From an uncultured Lachnospiraceae bacterium (lineage in GTDB: Bacteria; Bacillota; Clostridia; Lachnospirales; Lachnospiraceae): a stretch of 12,244 nt of DNA. Shown here in pieces: positions 5,963 to 12,244 of the stretch (position 1 is its first letter; every line of letters starts with the position of its first letter). The stretch spans positions 1 through 12,244 of the forward strand of contig CAMODS010000024.1 in the NCBI GenBank assembly GCA_946611525.1, written 5' to 3'. A program made the translations under genes and the position numbers. The notes beneath the pieces were generated by a model. That model ran no database searches. It was not told where the DNA came from and saw only the letters and a list, made by a program, of their open reading frames with translations.

Positions 5963-7830
5963 CGAACAAGACCGCCAATCATCTGTGCCGATCCGCCGCC
6001 AAGTGCAGGCTGCTCTGCTGATGACTCTTCAGGTCTATCTTCGAGCCCCTTCTTTTCAACAACTGCATATGCATAGGTGCAGATTTTCGGCATATCTGTG
6101 CAGAAGATCCTGATCTCATAAACTCCGGCCTTGGCGGGTGCAGTGTAAACACCGTCTGCCGTGATGTCGCCGCTGTTTTCATCGGTGAGCTCATAGGAAA
6201 CTGAGCAGGGCTCCATGCCCTCAAACCTGACACCGAAGTAGTGGCTTTCCTTTGTAAGCATCCTGACTGTAGGCATCTCGGGAGAAATGCTTGCTCCGAC
6301 GATCTCTGACTCATCTGAGATCTCCTCACCTGAGGGGAATCTGATGGCAACCCACCTGTAGGTGAGTACAAGGAAATCAACGGCATCCAAAAGACGTGCT
6401 CCTACAACAAAACTGCCCTTATCATTAAGTACGCGGACAGCGGTCTCTGCATTGACCACACTCTTCTGCTCCTTGCCGAAGATGTCGGGAGAACCATAGA
6501 TGGTGCTCTTTAAGTTACTGCTCTTATTGGTATCATCAGAGATAAGCTCGTAGCCTACCTCAACATAAACATTGCCCTTGCCCAGGCCGTGAAGGATCTC
6601 GCCTGAGTAGAAGATATCGCCCCTCCTGGCATCCTCACCGAGAGGGATCTCCACAAGACCGGTAGCGATCTCGGGGAAGGCAGACTTCCTGCCGGCAGCT
6701 GCATCAGCCTGAACATCCGATGCTGCTGTCCGAATCTTGGGCTGATGGATATCTGCTTCCTTGATAAAGTACTCGAGATAGTCACCGCGTTTAAGATCCT
6801 GAGCGGGAACAGCCACATACTGCTTGACTGTAGCCTCGGTAACATCCTCGATGATGTATGCGCTCTCGGTACGGACAAGTGAGAAATCAGCCAGACGGAT
6901 GTAGTCTCCCTGACCGCCGATATTTTTCATTTCAAGATTCATGCGCCCGATCTCGCGGTTAACCAGCTGCCTGGGCTTAAGGTTCGTAAGTGCAACCTCC
7001 ATCATGAAGTTGGCGGGAACCTCACAGGCCACATCATTTTCGAAAGCCTTGGCGGAGCCTGTCTCCAAAATAATATTGGTGTTGTTGACCGGAGAATCAA
7101 GTGTGTCCATCCAATAATCCAATACCGTCTTTTCACCCATGGAAAGGAATACATCGTTGATCTCAACATCGATGTAATTCATACCCTCCGCGGAAGTGAA
7201 GGTAGGCGTCTGGAGCTTTGCAGAATATGTAAGAGAAACATTTTCATCGGAGATCTTTTCGATGATGACCTCGGCACGGATAACATGACCGCGGCAAGCC
7301 GATGCGGGCATACGGAAGGTCACCATGTAGTTCATGCTGGAATACAAAACCGAGCTTAAAAGGAACTCACTCTCCATCTCGTAAACCTCGGGAATGTCCT
7401 CCTGGTCCATGAGGAAAAGCGTGTAGCCCTCACGCACTCGGTTGTACTGGAACTCGGCACCGGGATCATCCTGGTCGATGGCGTAAACCTTGTGTACGTC
7501 ATCCTCCTTGTACTTAAGGCAAAGGGATGCTTTGTTGGTGCGCAGTGAGTCAAAGCCCTCTATTGCGGAAAGCTTTTTAACATCTGATGTCTCCACCACG
7601 ATCTCACGGCCCATGCCGTCGATGGCAACGCCGCTCTCAACAAGAAATGACAGATCGTCGAGAGAGAAAACCCCCAGTCCGCACACTACCCCGGATCCGT
7701 ACATCAGCCCGTTTAAGAAACGGCGCTTGTTGTTCATGTAGGTCTGCTCAGCTGTGAAATCGCCGCTGGACATACGCTTTCTGGGGTAATAACGGTTACG
7801 TTCAAATGGATAGAGTTGTGTGTTGTTCAT
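5959..7830 (-). CDS. eCIS-associated tail/baseplate-like protein with C-terminal Ig-like domain
   Basis: 623 aa, soluble, with no signal peptide or membrane helix. The N-terminus ('YPFERNRYYPRKRM', then 'DFTAEQTYMNNKRRFLNGL' and 'GSGVVCGLGV', residues 7-54) matches the pattern I know from proteins encoded in many contractile injection loci, where a Y-x-x-G/R-K-x-L/M-x-x-x-D-F-x-x-E-Q-x-Y-x-x-x-K-R motif is followed by G-V-V-C-G-L. Residues 60-500 are mostly beta-strand, ending in 'FLVLTYRWVAIRFP' (486-499). Residues 510-592 form an Ig-like domain with the phrase 'ITADGVYTAPAKAGVYEIRI', followed by a low-complexity Gly/Ser/Glu tail. AAGGAG sits 9 nt before ATG. The exact place in a particle is not known to me; a baseplate, fibre-adaptor or spike-decoration part is plausible. 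It shares its transcript with three downstream membrane-protein genes. Confidence 0.88.
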   Translation of the reverse strand: MNNTQLYPFERNRYYPRKRMSSGDFTAEQTYMNNKRRFLNGLMYGSGVVCGLGVFSLDDLSFLVESGVAIDGMGREIVVETSDVKKLSAIEGFDSLRTNKASLCLKYKEDDVHKVYAIDQDDPGAEFQYNRVREGYTLFLMDQEDIPEVYEMESEFLLSSVLYSSMNYMVTFRMPASACRGHVIRAEVIIEKISDENVSLTYSAKLQTPTFTSAEGMNYIDVEINDVFLSMGEKTVLDYWMDTLDSPVNNTNIILETGSAKAFENDVACEVPANFMMEVALTNLKPRQLVNREIGRMNLEMKNIGGQGDYIRLADFSLVRTESAYIIEDVTEATVKQYVAVPAQDLKRGDYLEYFIKEADIHQPKIRTAASDVQADAAAGRKSAFPEIATGLVEIPLGEDARRGDIFYSGEILHGLGKGNVYVEVGYELISDDTNKSSNLKSTIYGSPDIFGKEQKSVVNAETAVRVLNDKGSFVVGARLLDAVDFLVLTYRWVAIRFPSGEEISDESEIVGASISPEMPTVRMLTKESHYFGVRFEGMEPCSVSYELTDENSGDITADGVYTAPAKAGVYEIRIFCTDMPKICTYAYAVVEKKGLEDRPEESSAEQPALGGGSAQMIGGLVR

Positions 7831-7878
7831 AATACGCTTCTCCTTCGCTTCTTTAGGCTATTGACCTACTATAAAACC

Positions 7879-8400
7879 TTAATACTCTCCAATATATTCA
7901 AAGGTGATACCATCACCCATCTTTTCATTTTTGTCGGTCCAGGTGATGCTGTCATGGCCATCGCTTGTGATGGAACCGACTCCCTCCTCGTAGATGACCT
8001 CCTCGGTGGGATTACCGTCGGCGTCATAGGTCACCCGAGACTTTTTGCAATCGGAATAGATGAATCCGACTTCATTGTCCTGCCAGCCGCCGGTCATCTC
8101 CCAGAAATAAACCTCGCCCTCTTTTTCGGAGTAGTTCACCGTGGCGTGGAACAGGCCCTCGCCGTCTCTCCAGACATCCACTACGAAGTTGTCATTGTCT
8201 GTGGCCTGCCACTCTCCCAGGATGGACTTTTGTGCTTCATCCCTCTTTTCCTTACGGTCATCATAGCCCTTGTCAAGGTTTACACCGGAAAGCTCTATCT
8301 TGGGAAATCCCTTGACGGAGATTATGGCAACCGCTGCGGATGCAAGCATGATCAAAATGATGATCACCGTCAGTATGTTTTTTGTCTTTTTATCCTTCAT
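7879..8400 (-). CDS. Membrane-anchored lipocalin-like small protein
   Basis: 173 aa from ATG at 8400; an in-frame ATG at 8421 would add seven residues. I prefer 8400 because it directly follows the upstream TGA (TGACATG) and gives a typical Lys-rich N-terminus before the helix. Neither start has a clear binding site, so translational coupling to the regulator is likely. One transmembrane helix lies at about 9-28. There is no lipobox cysteine and no obvious signal-peptidase site, so it is probably a membrane anchor. The remainder (about 65-173) is a run of amphipathic beta-strands ('GEWQA', 'ATVNYS', 'YFWEMTGGWQD', 'SITWTDKNE'), matching a recurrent clostridial lipocalin-like domain in which such strands form a small barrel exposed outside the cell. 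Ligand and role are unknown. It sits between the regulator and the tail-like protein. Confidence 0.85.
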   Translation of the reverse strand: MKDKKTKNILTVIIILIMLASAAVAIISVKGFPKIELSGVNLDKGYDDRKEKRDEAQKSILGEWQATDNDNFVVDVWRDGEGLFHATVNYSEKEGEVYFWEMTGGWQDNEVGFIYSDCKKSRVTYDADGNPTEEVIYEEGVGSITSDGHDSITWTDKNEKMGDGITFEYIGEY

Positions 8401-8401
8401 G

Positions 8402-8962
8402 TCAGATCTGTGAAAGCTCATACTCAGCCCATGGATACTGTCTCATGAACTGACCGTTGTATCTTTCAACCGCCTCCCATTTTCCATCTAAAAAATCGTA
8501 GTAATCGCAGTCGATCATGTCAGTGGCAACTCCGATGCTGTTGTACTTTTTGATGATGATGTCACCGGCACCCACATCACTAAGAGTCTTTTTAAGGTCA
8601 CTGATCATGTTGCGAAGATAGCTCCTGTCCGAATCGGAATCCTCACCATCCTCCCAGAGGATAGACATGAGTGTGCCCATGGAAAGCATGCTGCCCCTGT
8701 GACAGACAAGGATCGCAAAAAGCTCCTTGGTTCGGGCGCGTTTAAACCCAAGCGGGCCATCTTTTGAAAAAACCTCAAACTCCCCAAAGCAGTTAACACG
8801 GATAGGTTTGGCAGATTTCTTTCCAAGTGTCGCACTGTCGAGATCCTCAACTATCTCACACTCCACTTGAGGCGCAACTCCCTTAACAGCTTCCCTTATG
8901 GCAGCTGCCTGGGCTGTCATCTCCGATGAAATTGTATCCTCATTGACGATCAGTACATACAT
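8402..8962 (-). CDS. Orphan OmpR/SARP-type winged-helix transcriptional regulator with truncated receiver
   Basis: 186 aa. Residues 1-40 ('MYVLIVNED', a helix, then 'VECEIVED') look like only the first beta-alpha-beta of a response-regulator receiver. The phosphoacceptor region is absent, so phosphorylation control is unlikely. Residues 53-148 are a winged-helix DNA-binding domain of the OmpR/SARP kind: 'IRVNCFGEFEVF', then 'RTKELFAILVCHRG', 'LWED', and a recognition helix near 'SYLRNMISDLKKTL'. The tail (151-186), 'CDYYDFLDG...YNGQFMRQYPWAE', matches the short region after the wing in clostridial relatives, but the full BTAD domain is missing. No sensor kinase gene lies nearby. It is the first gene after the promoter at 9041-9069, with a leader of about 70 nt and a weak ribosome binding site. 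It probably controls this locus, perhaps itself and the left-hand gene. Confidence 0.88.
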   Translation of the reverse strand: MYVLIVNEDTISSEMTAQAAAIREAVKGVAPQVECEIVEDLDSATLGKKSAKPIRVNCFGEFEVFSKDGPLGFKRARTKELFAILVCHRGSMLSMGTLMSILWEDGEDSDSDRSYLRNMISDLKKTLSDVGAGDIIIKKYNSIGVATDMIDCDYYDFLDGKWEAVERYNGQFMRQYPWAEYELSQI

Positions 8963-9040
8963 CTGTAAACATCCATAACTGCAAGCAGAAAACCGGATAG
9001 ATCCCTACAATGCTACTATCTTTGTATAAATCACTCAATT

Positions 9041-9069
9041 ATTCTATCAAATGAAGACCATTATTTCAA
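9041..9069 (-). promoter_or_regulatory. Sigma-A promoter of the six-gene run
   Basis: On the minus strand TTGAAA (9069-9064) is followed after exactly 17 nt by TAGAAT (9046-9041), with TG one base upstream of the -10 (extended -10). Transcription should start near 9034, leaving about 70 nt of leader before the regulator ATG at 8962. It lies in the 152-bp gap after the ATPase gene. No convincing terminator separates the two blocks, so read-through from the ATPase gene may add to expression. Confidence 0.65.
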
Positions 9070-9114
9070 CAAAATCACAAAAATATTGCAAAAGGACGTA
9101 TAATATTGTCATTT

Positions 9115-11262
9115 TTAGTCAATTCCGGTGAGGACAGCTTCCCTCAGGCGGGTGCCAAGCCCCAGTGTTCCGGACTTTGAAGCCTCCAGCTCTATGGCTG
9201 CGATAAGGTCCTCCCAGGTGATCTTGCGGCCCGTTGCGGCGGCCATGTAGGCTGCTGAAACGGCTGCAGATTTGATGGATGAACCCGTAAGCTCCGCCAC
9301 ATGGGCTATGATCTTTACATCCACCTCTGAGGAAAGGGGTGCATCCTCCGGGAAAACTGACTCCCAAAGCCTAATACGGGTTTCCTCGTCCGGCAACTCT
9401 ATGGGGATCATAAAGGTCATCCTGCGCTTAAATGCCGCATCGAAATTCTGAAGGTTATTTGTGGCCAGCACGGAGACTCCTGTGTACTCTTCTATCTTCT
9501 GCAAAAGATACGAGGTCTCTGCATTGGCATATTTATCATTTGACGAGGACACCTGTGTACGCTTTGAAAACAGGGAGTCCGCCTCATCAAAGAAAAGTAT
9601 AGCATTTGAGTTTTTAGCTGCCTCAAAAACGGAACCCAGGTTTTTCTCTGTCTCACCAATGTACTTGCTGGATACCTGGGAAAGATCGATACGATAGATA
9701 TCCAGTCCCAGCTCGTTGGCCAAAACCTGTGCCGCCATGGTCTTTCCTGTTCCGGGAGGTCCGTAGAAAACTATGGCCACTCCCCTGCCGTAGGGAAGCT
9801 TTTTTGCAAAGCCGTAATCCTCGTTTACCGTAGAACGGTACTTCACCCGGTCTGCCGCCATGCGCAGGATCTTCTCGCTCTCCGGTGACATCATAAGATC
9901 ATCCCAGGTAAAGGGCGAGGAAAGCCTGGTGGCATTTTCACCAAACTGCACCGAGCAGCAACGGCGGATCTGTTCCTCAAGTATCTTTTCATCTATTGTG
10001 CTCTTTTCATTTACGGCAGCCACATTGTTCATCACCTCAAAGATCCGCCCCGGTGACATTACATATTTGGAAACCAAAACATCAAGGGAATATCCCTTTT
10101 TAAAGGACAGGCCCTGATCCTTTGCAGCCTCCGTCCAAAGAGTCTTCTGATGGTGGGAGGTGACCTCCGGTACGATTATGCGGTAGATGGCATCGGCACA
10201 GCCGCCGATAATGGAGTCCGAAATGGGCTTATCCACACCCAAAACAAAAACCCCAACCTCCTTGTAAAGACCGGTAAAGAACCTGCGGAGGGATCTTTCA
10301 TAATCCGAGGGACCGCCCTGGCACCACAGATAGGGGATGCATCCGCAGGAGTCAGATGCAAAGATGAGTTCTCCTATGCACTCCTCCATCACTTCGTCCG
10401 TAAGGCTTTCTGCAATGACCTTCATATCCACACAGATGATAATCTTGTCAGGATCTGCCATGGAAAGTAAAAAGCGCCTGCCGCTGCCTTCACTACCGCA
10501 AAGCTCCACCACCTCGGAGTTTTCCAGCGCTTTTTTAAGTTCATCCCTCACGGAGGTCAGGCACACCGTCTCATCACCGGAAACTTCGGGAAGTATCCAG
10601 GAAAAAGGCTCCATGGCGGAAAGCACGGGATATCCCCCTTCGATAAAGCCCATTACATTCCCCCTGAGGGTAAACTCCCGGGACATGCCACCATTTTTAT
10701 AAATGTCCGGCTTGTTATTTAAAATGACCCTGTTTACATACGAATCAGGCGACAGAAGTGAAACCGGTGAAGCATCCGGTATAAAAAACCTGGCCATATC
10801 CATGCATATCCCCACCGTAGCCGGTGAAACCGACTTGTCGGATTTGCAGATAAAGCCTGCAAAAAGCTGGCCGTATTTTCGGTTTTTCTCTGCCGCATAT
10901 GCTAAAAGCACTGCCAGCTTCTCAATGTCTGAAAGCTTTGAAGCAAGCACCCGGCAAAGGGGATATTCATCACTGCCCTTTTTTATAAGGGTCCTATATA
11001 GCGCTTCAATCTCCGGAGAATAGCAGTCACCTCTCTTTGTCCCCACAAACGAGGGCAAAAGCACTTTATCCACATCATCCTCCTGATAGCCCATTCCCAC
11101 CCTGCTTTTTAATGTGGGCAGGTTACTGTCCATCTCGTCCTTTAATAAATAGCATAAAAGACCAACGAACAAAAACCAGTGACTTTTCATATCCTCCTCT
11201 GATGTAAAGGGTGACTCATCGAGTGTGGGATAATATACGCCAATAACATCCATAGTATCCAT
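9115..11262 (-). CDS. Double-AAA+ ATPase, contractile injection system type (Afp15/Cis15-like)
   Basis: 715 aa, cytosolic. The C-terminal AAA+ module is complete: Walker A GPPGTGKT (501-508), Walker B ILFFDEAD (555-562), sensor-1 ATNN (600-603) and an arginine-finger candidate in FKRR (611-614), followed by an alpha-helical lid. An N-proximal module has a degenerate P-loop, GSEGSGRR (256-263), then 'IIICVD' (274-279) and 'FVLGVDK' (339-345), and is probably inactive. Residues 1-240 are helical. This plan, with N-terminal helices, one dead and one live AAA+ unit, is typical of the ATPase that accompanies extracellular contractile injection particles such as Afp and PVC, where it helps assembly. 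The family also includes other CDC48-like AAA+ proteins, so the eCIS call leans on the neighbours. AGGAG lies 7 nt before ATG. Confidence 0.93.
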   Translation of the reverse strand: MDTMDVIGVYYPTLDESPFTSEEDMKSHWFLFVGLLCYLLKDEMDSNLPTLKSRVGMGYQEDDVDKVLLPSFVGTKRGDCYSPEIEALYRTLIKKGSDEYPLCRVLASKLSDIEKLAVLLAYAAEKNRKYGQLFAGFICKSDKSVSPATVGICMDMARFFIPDASPVSLLSPDSYVNRVILNNKPDIYKNGGMSREFTLRGNVMGFIEGGYPVLSAMEPFSWILPEVSGDETVCLTSVRDELKKALENSEVVELCGSEGSGRRFLLSMADPDKIIICVDMKVIAESLTDEVMEECIGELIFASDSCGCIPYLWCQGGPSDYERSLRRFFTGLYKEVGVFVLGVDKPISDSIIGGCADAIYRIIVPEVTSHHQKTLWTEAAKDQGLSFKKGYSLDVLVSKYVMSPGRIFEVMNNVAAVNEKSTIDEKILEEQIRRCCSVQFGENATRLSSPFTWDDLMMSPESEKILRMAADRVKYRSTVNEDYGFAKKLPYGRGVAIVFYGPPGTGKTMAAQVLANELGLDIYRIDLSQVSSKYIGETEKNLGSVFEAAKNSNAILFFDEADSLFSKRTQVSSSNDKYANAETSYLLQKIEEYTGVSVLATNNLQNFDAAFKRRMTFMIPIELPDEETRIRLWESVFPEDAPLSSEVDVKIIAHVAELTGSSIKSAAVSAAYMAAATGRKITWEDLIAAIELEASKSGTLGLGTRLREAVLTGID

Positions 11263-11290
11263 CAGTTTCTCCTAATTCTTTCTTCTCCTG

Positions 11291-11362
11291 TCATTTGCTC
11301 ACTTCATTTTTAATATAGATCTCATCCGTTTCAAAGTCAAAGGCCACAAACTCATCTTTATT
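11291..11362 (-). other. Frame-shifted C-terminal extension of the 262-aa protein
   Basis: Directly at the TAA of the 262-aa gene (11363-11361), the +1 frame is open to a TGA at 11293-11291. It encodes 23 residues, NKDEFVAFDFETDEIYIKNE and then VSK. The composition is acidic and protein-like. The junction reads TGG TTTT AATAAA, so removing one T from the four-T run joins the two frames into one 285-aa protein. The extension ends 28 nt before the ATPase start, leaving room for its AGGAG. This could be a recent frameshift, a sequencing error, or +1 slippage on UUU-U before a stop codon. It has no credible start of its own apart from a GTG. Confidence 0.45.
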
Positions 11363-12149
11363 AAAACCAGATCACAGCCTGGACGATATCCCCACGGGTG
11401 GCTGTGGGTATAAGCTTTCCTACAAGCGGCCTGCAATGAAGTCGCTGTGCCGCCATTAAAAGCTCCCGTTCACCTGCCACCTCTTTTAGTGTGCACTCGT
11501 AAATATTGTTCTTTTCAGTATAAACCTGCATACCGGCGGCCTCAAGGAGCTTCGCCATCTCAGATGTATGCTCGTCCACGTGGAGTTCGATGAAAACCTC
11601 TCCATATAGCACAAAATCCGAGGATCTGAGCCTGGTCTTTGTAAATTCCCTGCCGGGAAGCTTTACATCATCACCTGCACCCATCTCATTATGGTAAGCC
11701 TCTTCAAAAAGCTTAACCTTTTCCTCTAAAACGGCCTGGGCGGCCTTTAGGTCAGTACCCTCTGTAAGCGTCCCCGTAGCCTCGTCAAATCCTCTGGCTG
11801 TAAAAAACGCCGTGATGGTATCTGAGAGGGCTGCAGCCAGCGCACTCTCGCCTCCGCCATCCATCTTAAAGCCGTCACGGCATTTCATGGCACGGGCAAG
11901 TGCATGTCTTTTTATATCCCAGCCTGTAGCTGTGGGCGGAAAAATCTTGAACTCATTACCGTCCAGCTTTTCTCCTGGGTCTGCCATGGTATCGATATAC
12001 AGAGCCATGACACTTTTTATAAAGAGCTCGGCATGCCTGGAGTGCTTATGCTCCCGCTCCGCCTGTTCCTGGAGCTTGTATTTTTTCCAGAAGAGATCAC
12101 CCTTTTTCCTGGGTGATAAGCTCCCATCACTTAGTATACCTGTTTCCAT
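11361..12149 (-). CDS. Unidentified 262-aa protein upstream of the ATPase
   Basis: I do not recognise this family. The N-terminal 40 residues are basic and helical. Residues 40-155 are mainly helical with a conserved-looking 'FKIFPPTATGWDIKRHALARAM' segment (67-88) that contains tryptophan and histidine. Residues 175-262 look alpha/beta, with alternating strands and helices ('VLYGEVFIELHVDEH', 'LLEAAGMQVY', 'IYECTLKEV'). There is no signal peptide or membrane helix. Its ATG lies 2 nt after the TAA of the preceding gene (TAATTATG), so translation is probably coupled; GGAAGGGG is present but 14 nt away. The 98-nt gap to the ATPase contains an extension in the +1 frame, so the gene may be longer in function. 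Position between a particle-like gene block and the ATPase suggests an assembly or structural role, unproven. Confidence 0.85.
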   Translation of the reverse strand: METGILSDGSLSPRKKGDLFWKKYKLQEQAEREHKHSRHAELFIKSVMALYIDTMADPGEKLDGNEFKIFPPTATGWDIKRHALARAMKCRDGFKMDGGGESALAAALSDTITAFFTARGFDEATGTLTEGTDLKAAQAVLEEKVKLFEEAYHNEMGAGDDVKLPGREFTKTRLRSSDFVLYGEVFIELHVDEHTSEMAKLLEAAGMQVYTEKNNIYECTLKEVAGERELLMAAQRLHCRPLVGKLIPTATRGDIVQAVIWF

Positions 12150-12151
12150 AA

Positions 12152-12244
12152 TTACTCAAATAACCCCTTCCATGGCCTTATAACCAAAAGCTTGGCATCT
12201 ATCTCCTGCCACTCATCCGCGATACCTCCTGCTGTATCTCCCAA
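12152..12244 (-). CDS. C-terminal end of an unidentified protein (N-terminus beyond right edge)
   Basis: Thirty codons and a TAA are visible, reading LGDTAGGIADEWQEIDAKLL then VIRPWKGLFE. The stop is 2 nt before the ATG of the 262-aa gene, which marks a tight operon. The ending with Pro-Trp-Lys-Gly-Leu resembles short C-terminal tails of phage-tail-like proteins, but thirty residues do not allow an assignment. The rest of the gene, and probably the structural genes of the system, lie to the right of the window. Confidence 0.7.
   Translation of the reverse strand: MGDTAGGIADEWQEIDAKLLVIRPWKGLFE

Noticed and set aside
7816..8448. Plus-strand open frame of 210 codons opposite the lipocalin-like gene
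   Set aside because: It covers the whole of a minus-strand gene with good protein character, has no ribosome binding site, and its hydrophobic sequence reads as the complement of that gene.
9070..9114. Possible terminator after the ATPase gene
   Set aside because: Only the self-complementary AATATT pair with a T-run is present; the stem is six A/T pairs and too weak to support.
1..12244. CRISPR array, tRNA, rRNA, transposase or integrase
   Set aside because: No regularly spaced repeats, no RNA-gene pattern and no recombinase motifs were seen on either strand.

Overview
The window looks like part of a Bacillota genome, most likely a Lachnospiraceae-type clostridium. The reasons are moderate GC, strong AGGAG-type ribosome binding sites, a clostridial OmpR/SARP-type regulator whose C-terminus ends in a 'GQFMRQYPWAEYEL'-like tail, and a small lipocalin-like lipid-free membrane protein of a type common in that family. 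This is inferred from protein character only; no taxonomic marker gene is present. Every gene I support lies on the minus strand, so the window reads biologically from right (12244) to left (1).

The right-hand block (12244 to 9115) holds the last 30 codons of an unidentified protein, then a 262-aa unidentified protein, then a 715-aa double-AAA+ ATPase. The ATPase resembles the Afp15/Cis15-type ATPases of extracellular contractile injection systems (eCIS). The 262-aa gene appears to end early: a +1 shift at a TTTT run would add 23 credible residues.

A well-formed sigma-A promoter (TTGAAA, 17 nt, extended -10 TAGAAT, at 9069-9041) starts the second block, a tight six-gene run. Its genes encode an orphan winged-helix regulator with only a stub of a receiver domain, a membrane-anchored lipocalin-like protein, and a 623-aa protein whose N-terminus looks like a recurrent eCIS-associated tail/baseplate family and whose C-terminus is Ig-like. 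These are followed by a single-pass membrane protein with a pseudokinase-like cytoplasmic part, an 817-aa four-pass receptor with a catalytically dead class III cyclase-like domain, and a single-pass protein with MORN repeats predicted outside the membrane. The run ends at a hairpin with a T-tract.

The left block is a 236-bp intergenic region packed with four hairpins and an 11-bp-period direct repeat placed like a SARP/PhoB-type activator site next to a perfect TATAAT. It leads into a lysine/glutamate-rich protein that runs off the left edge.

My working reading is that this is the flank of a Gram-positive contractile injection system. The ATPase and the tail-like protein belong to the particle. 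The membrane proteins co-transcribed with the tail-like protein may form an anchoring or signal-sensing assembly, and the regulator may control the last gene (a candidate cargo or accessory protein). Sheath, tube, spike and baseplate genes are not in the window and would be expected beyond 12244. The eCIS assignment rests on two genes and is moderate; the anchoring/sensing role is a hypothesis.
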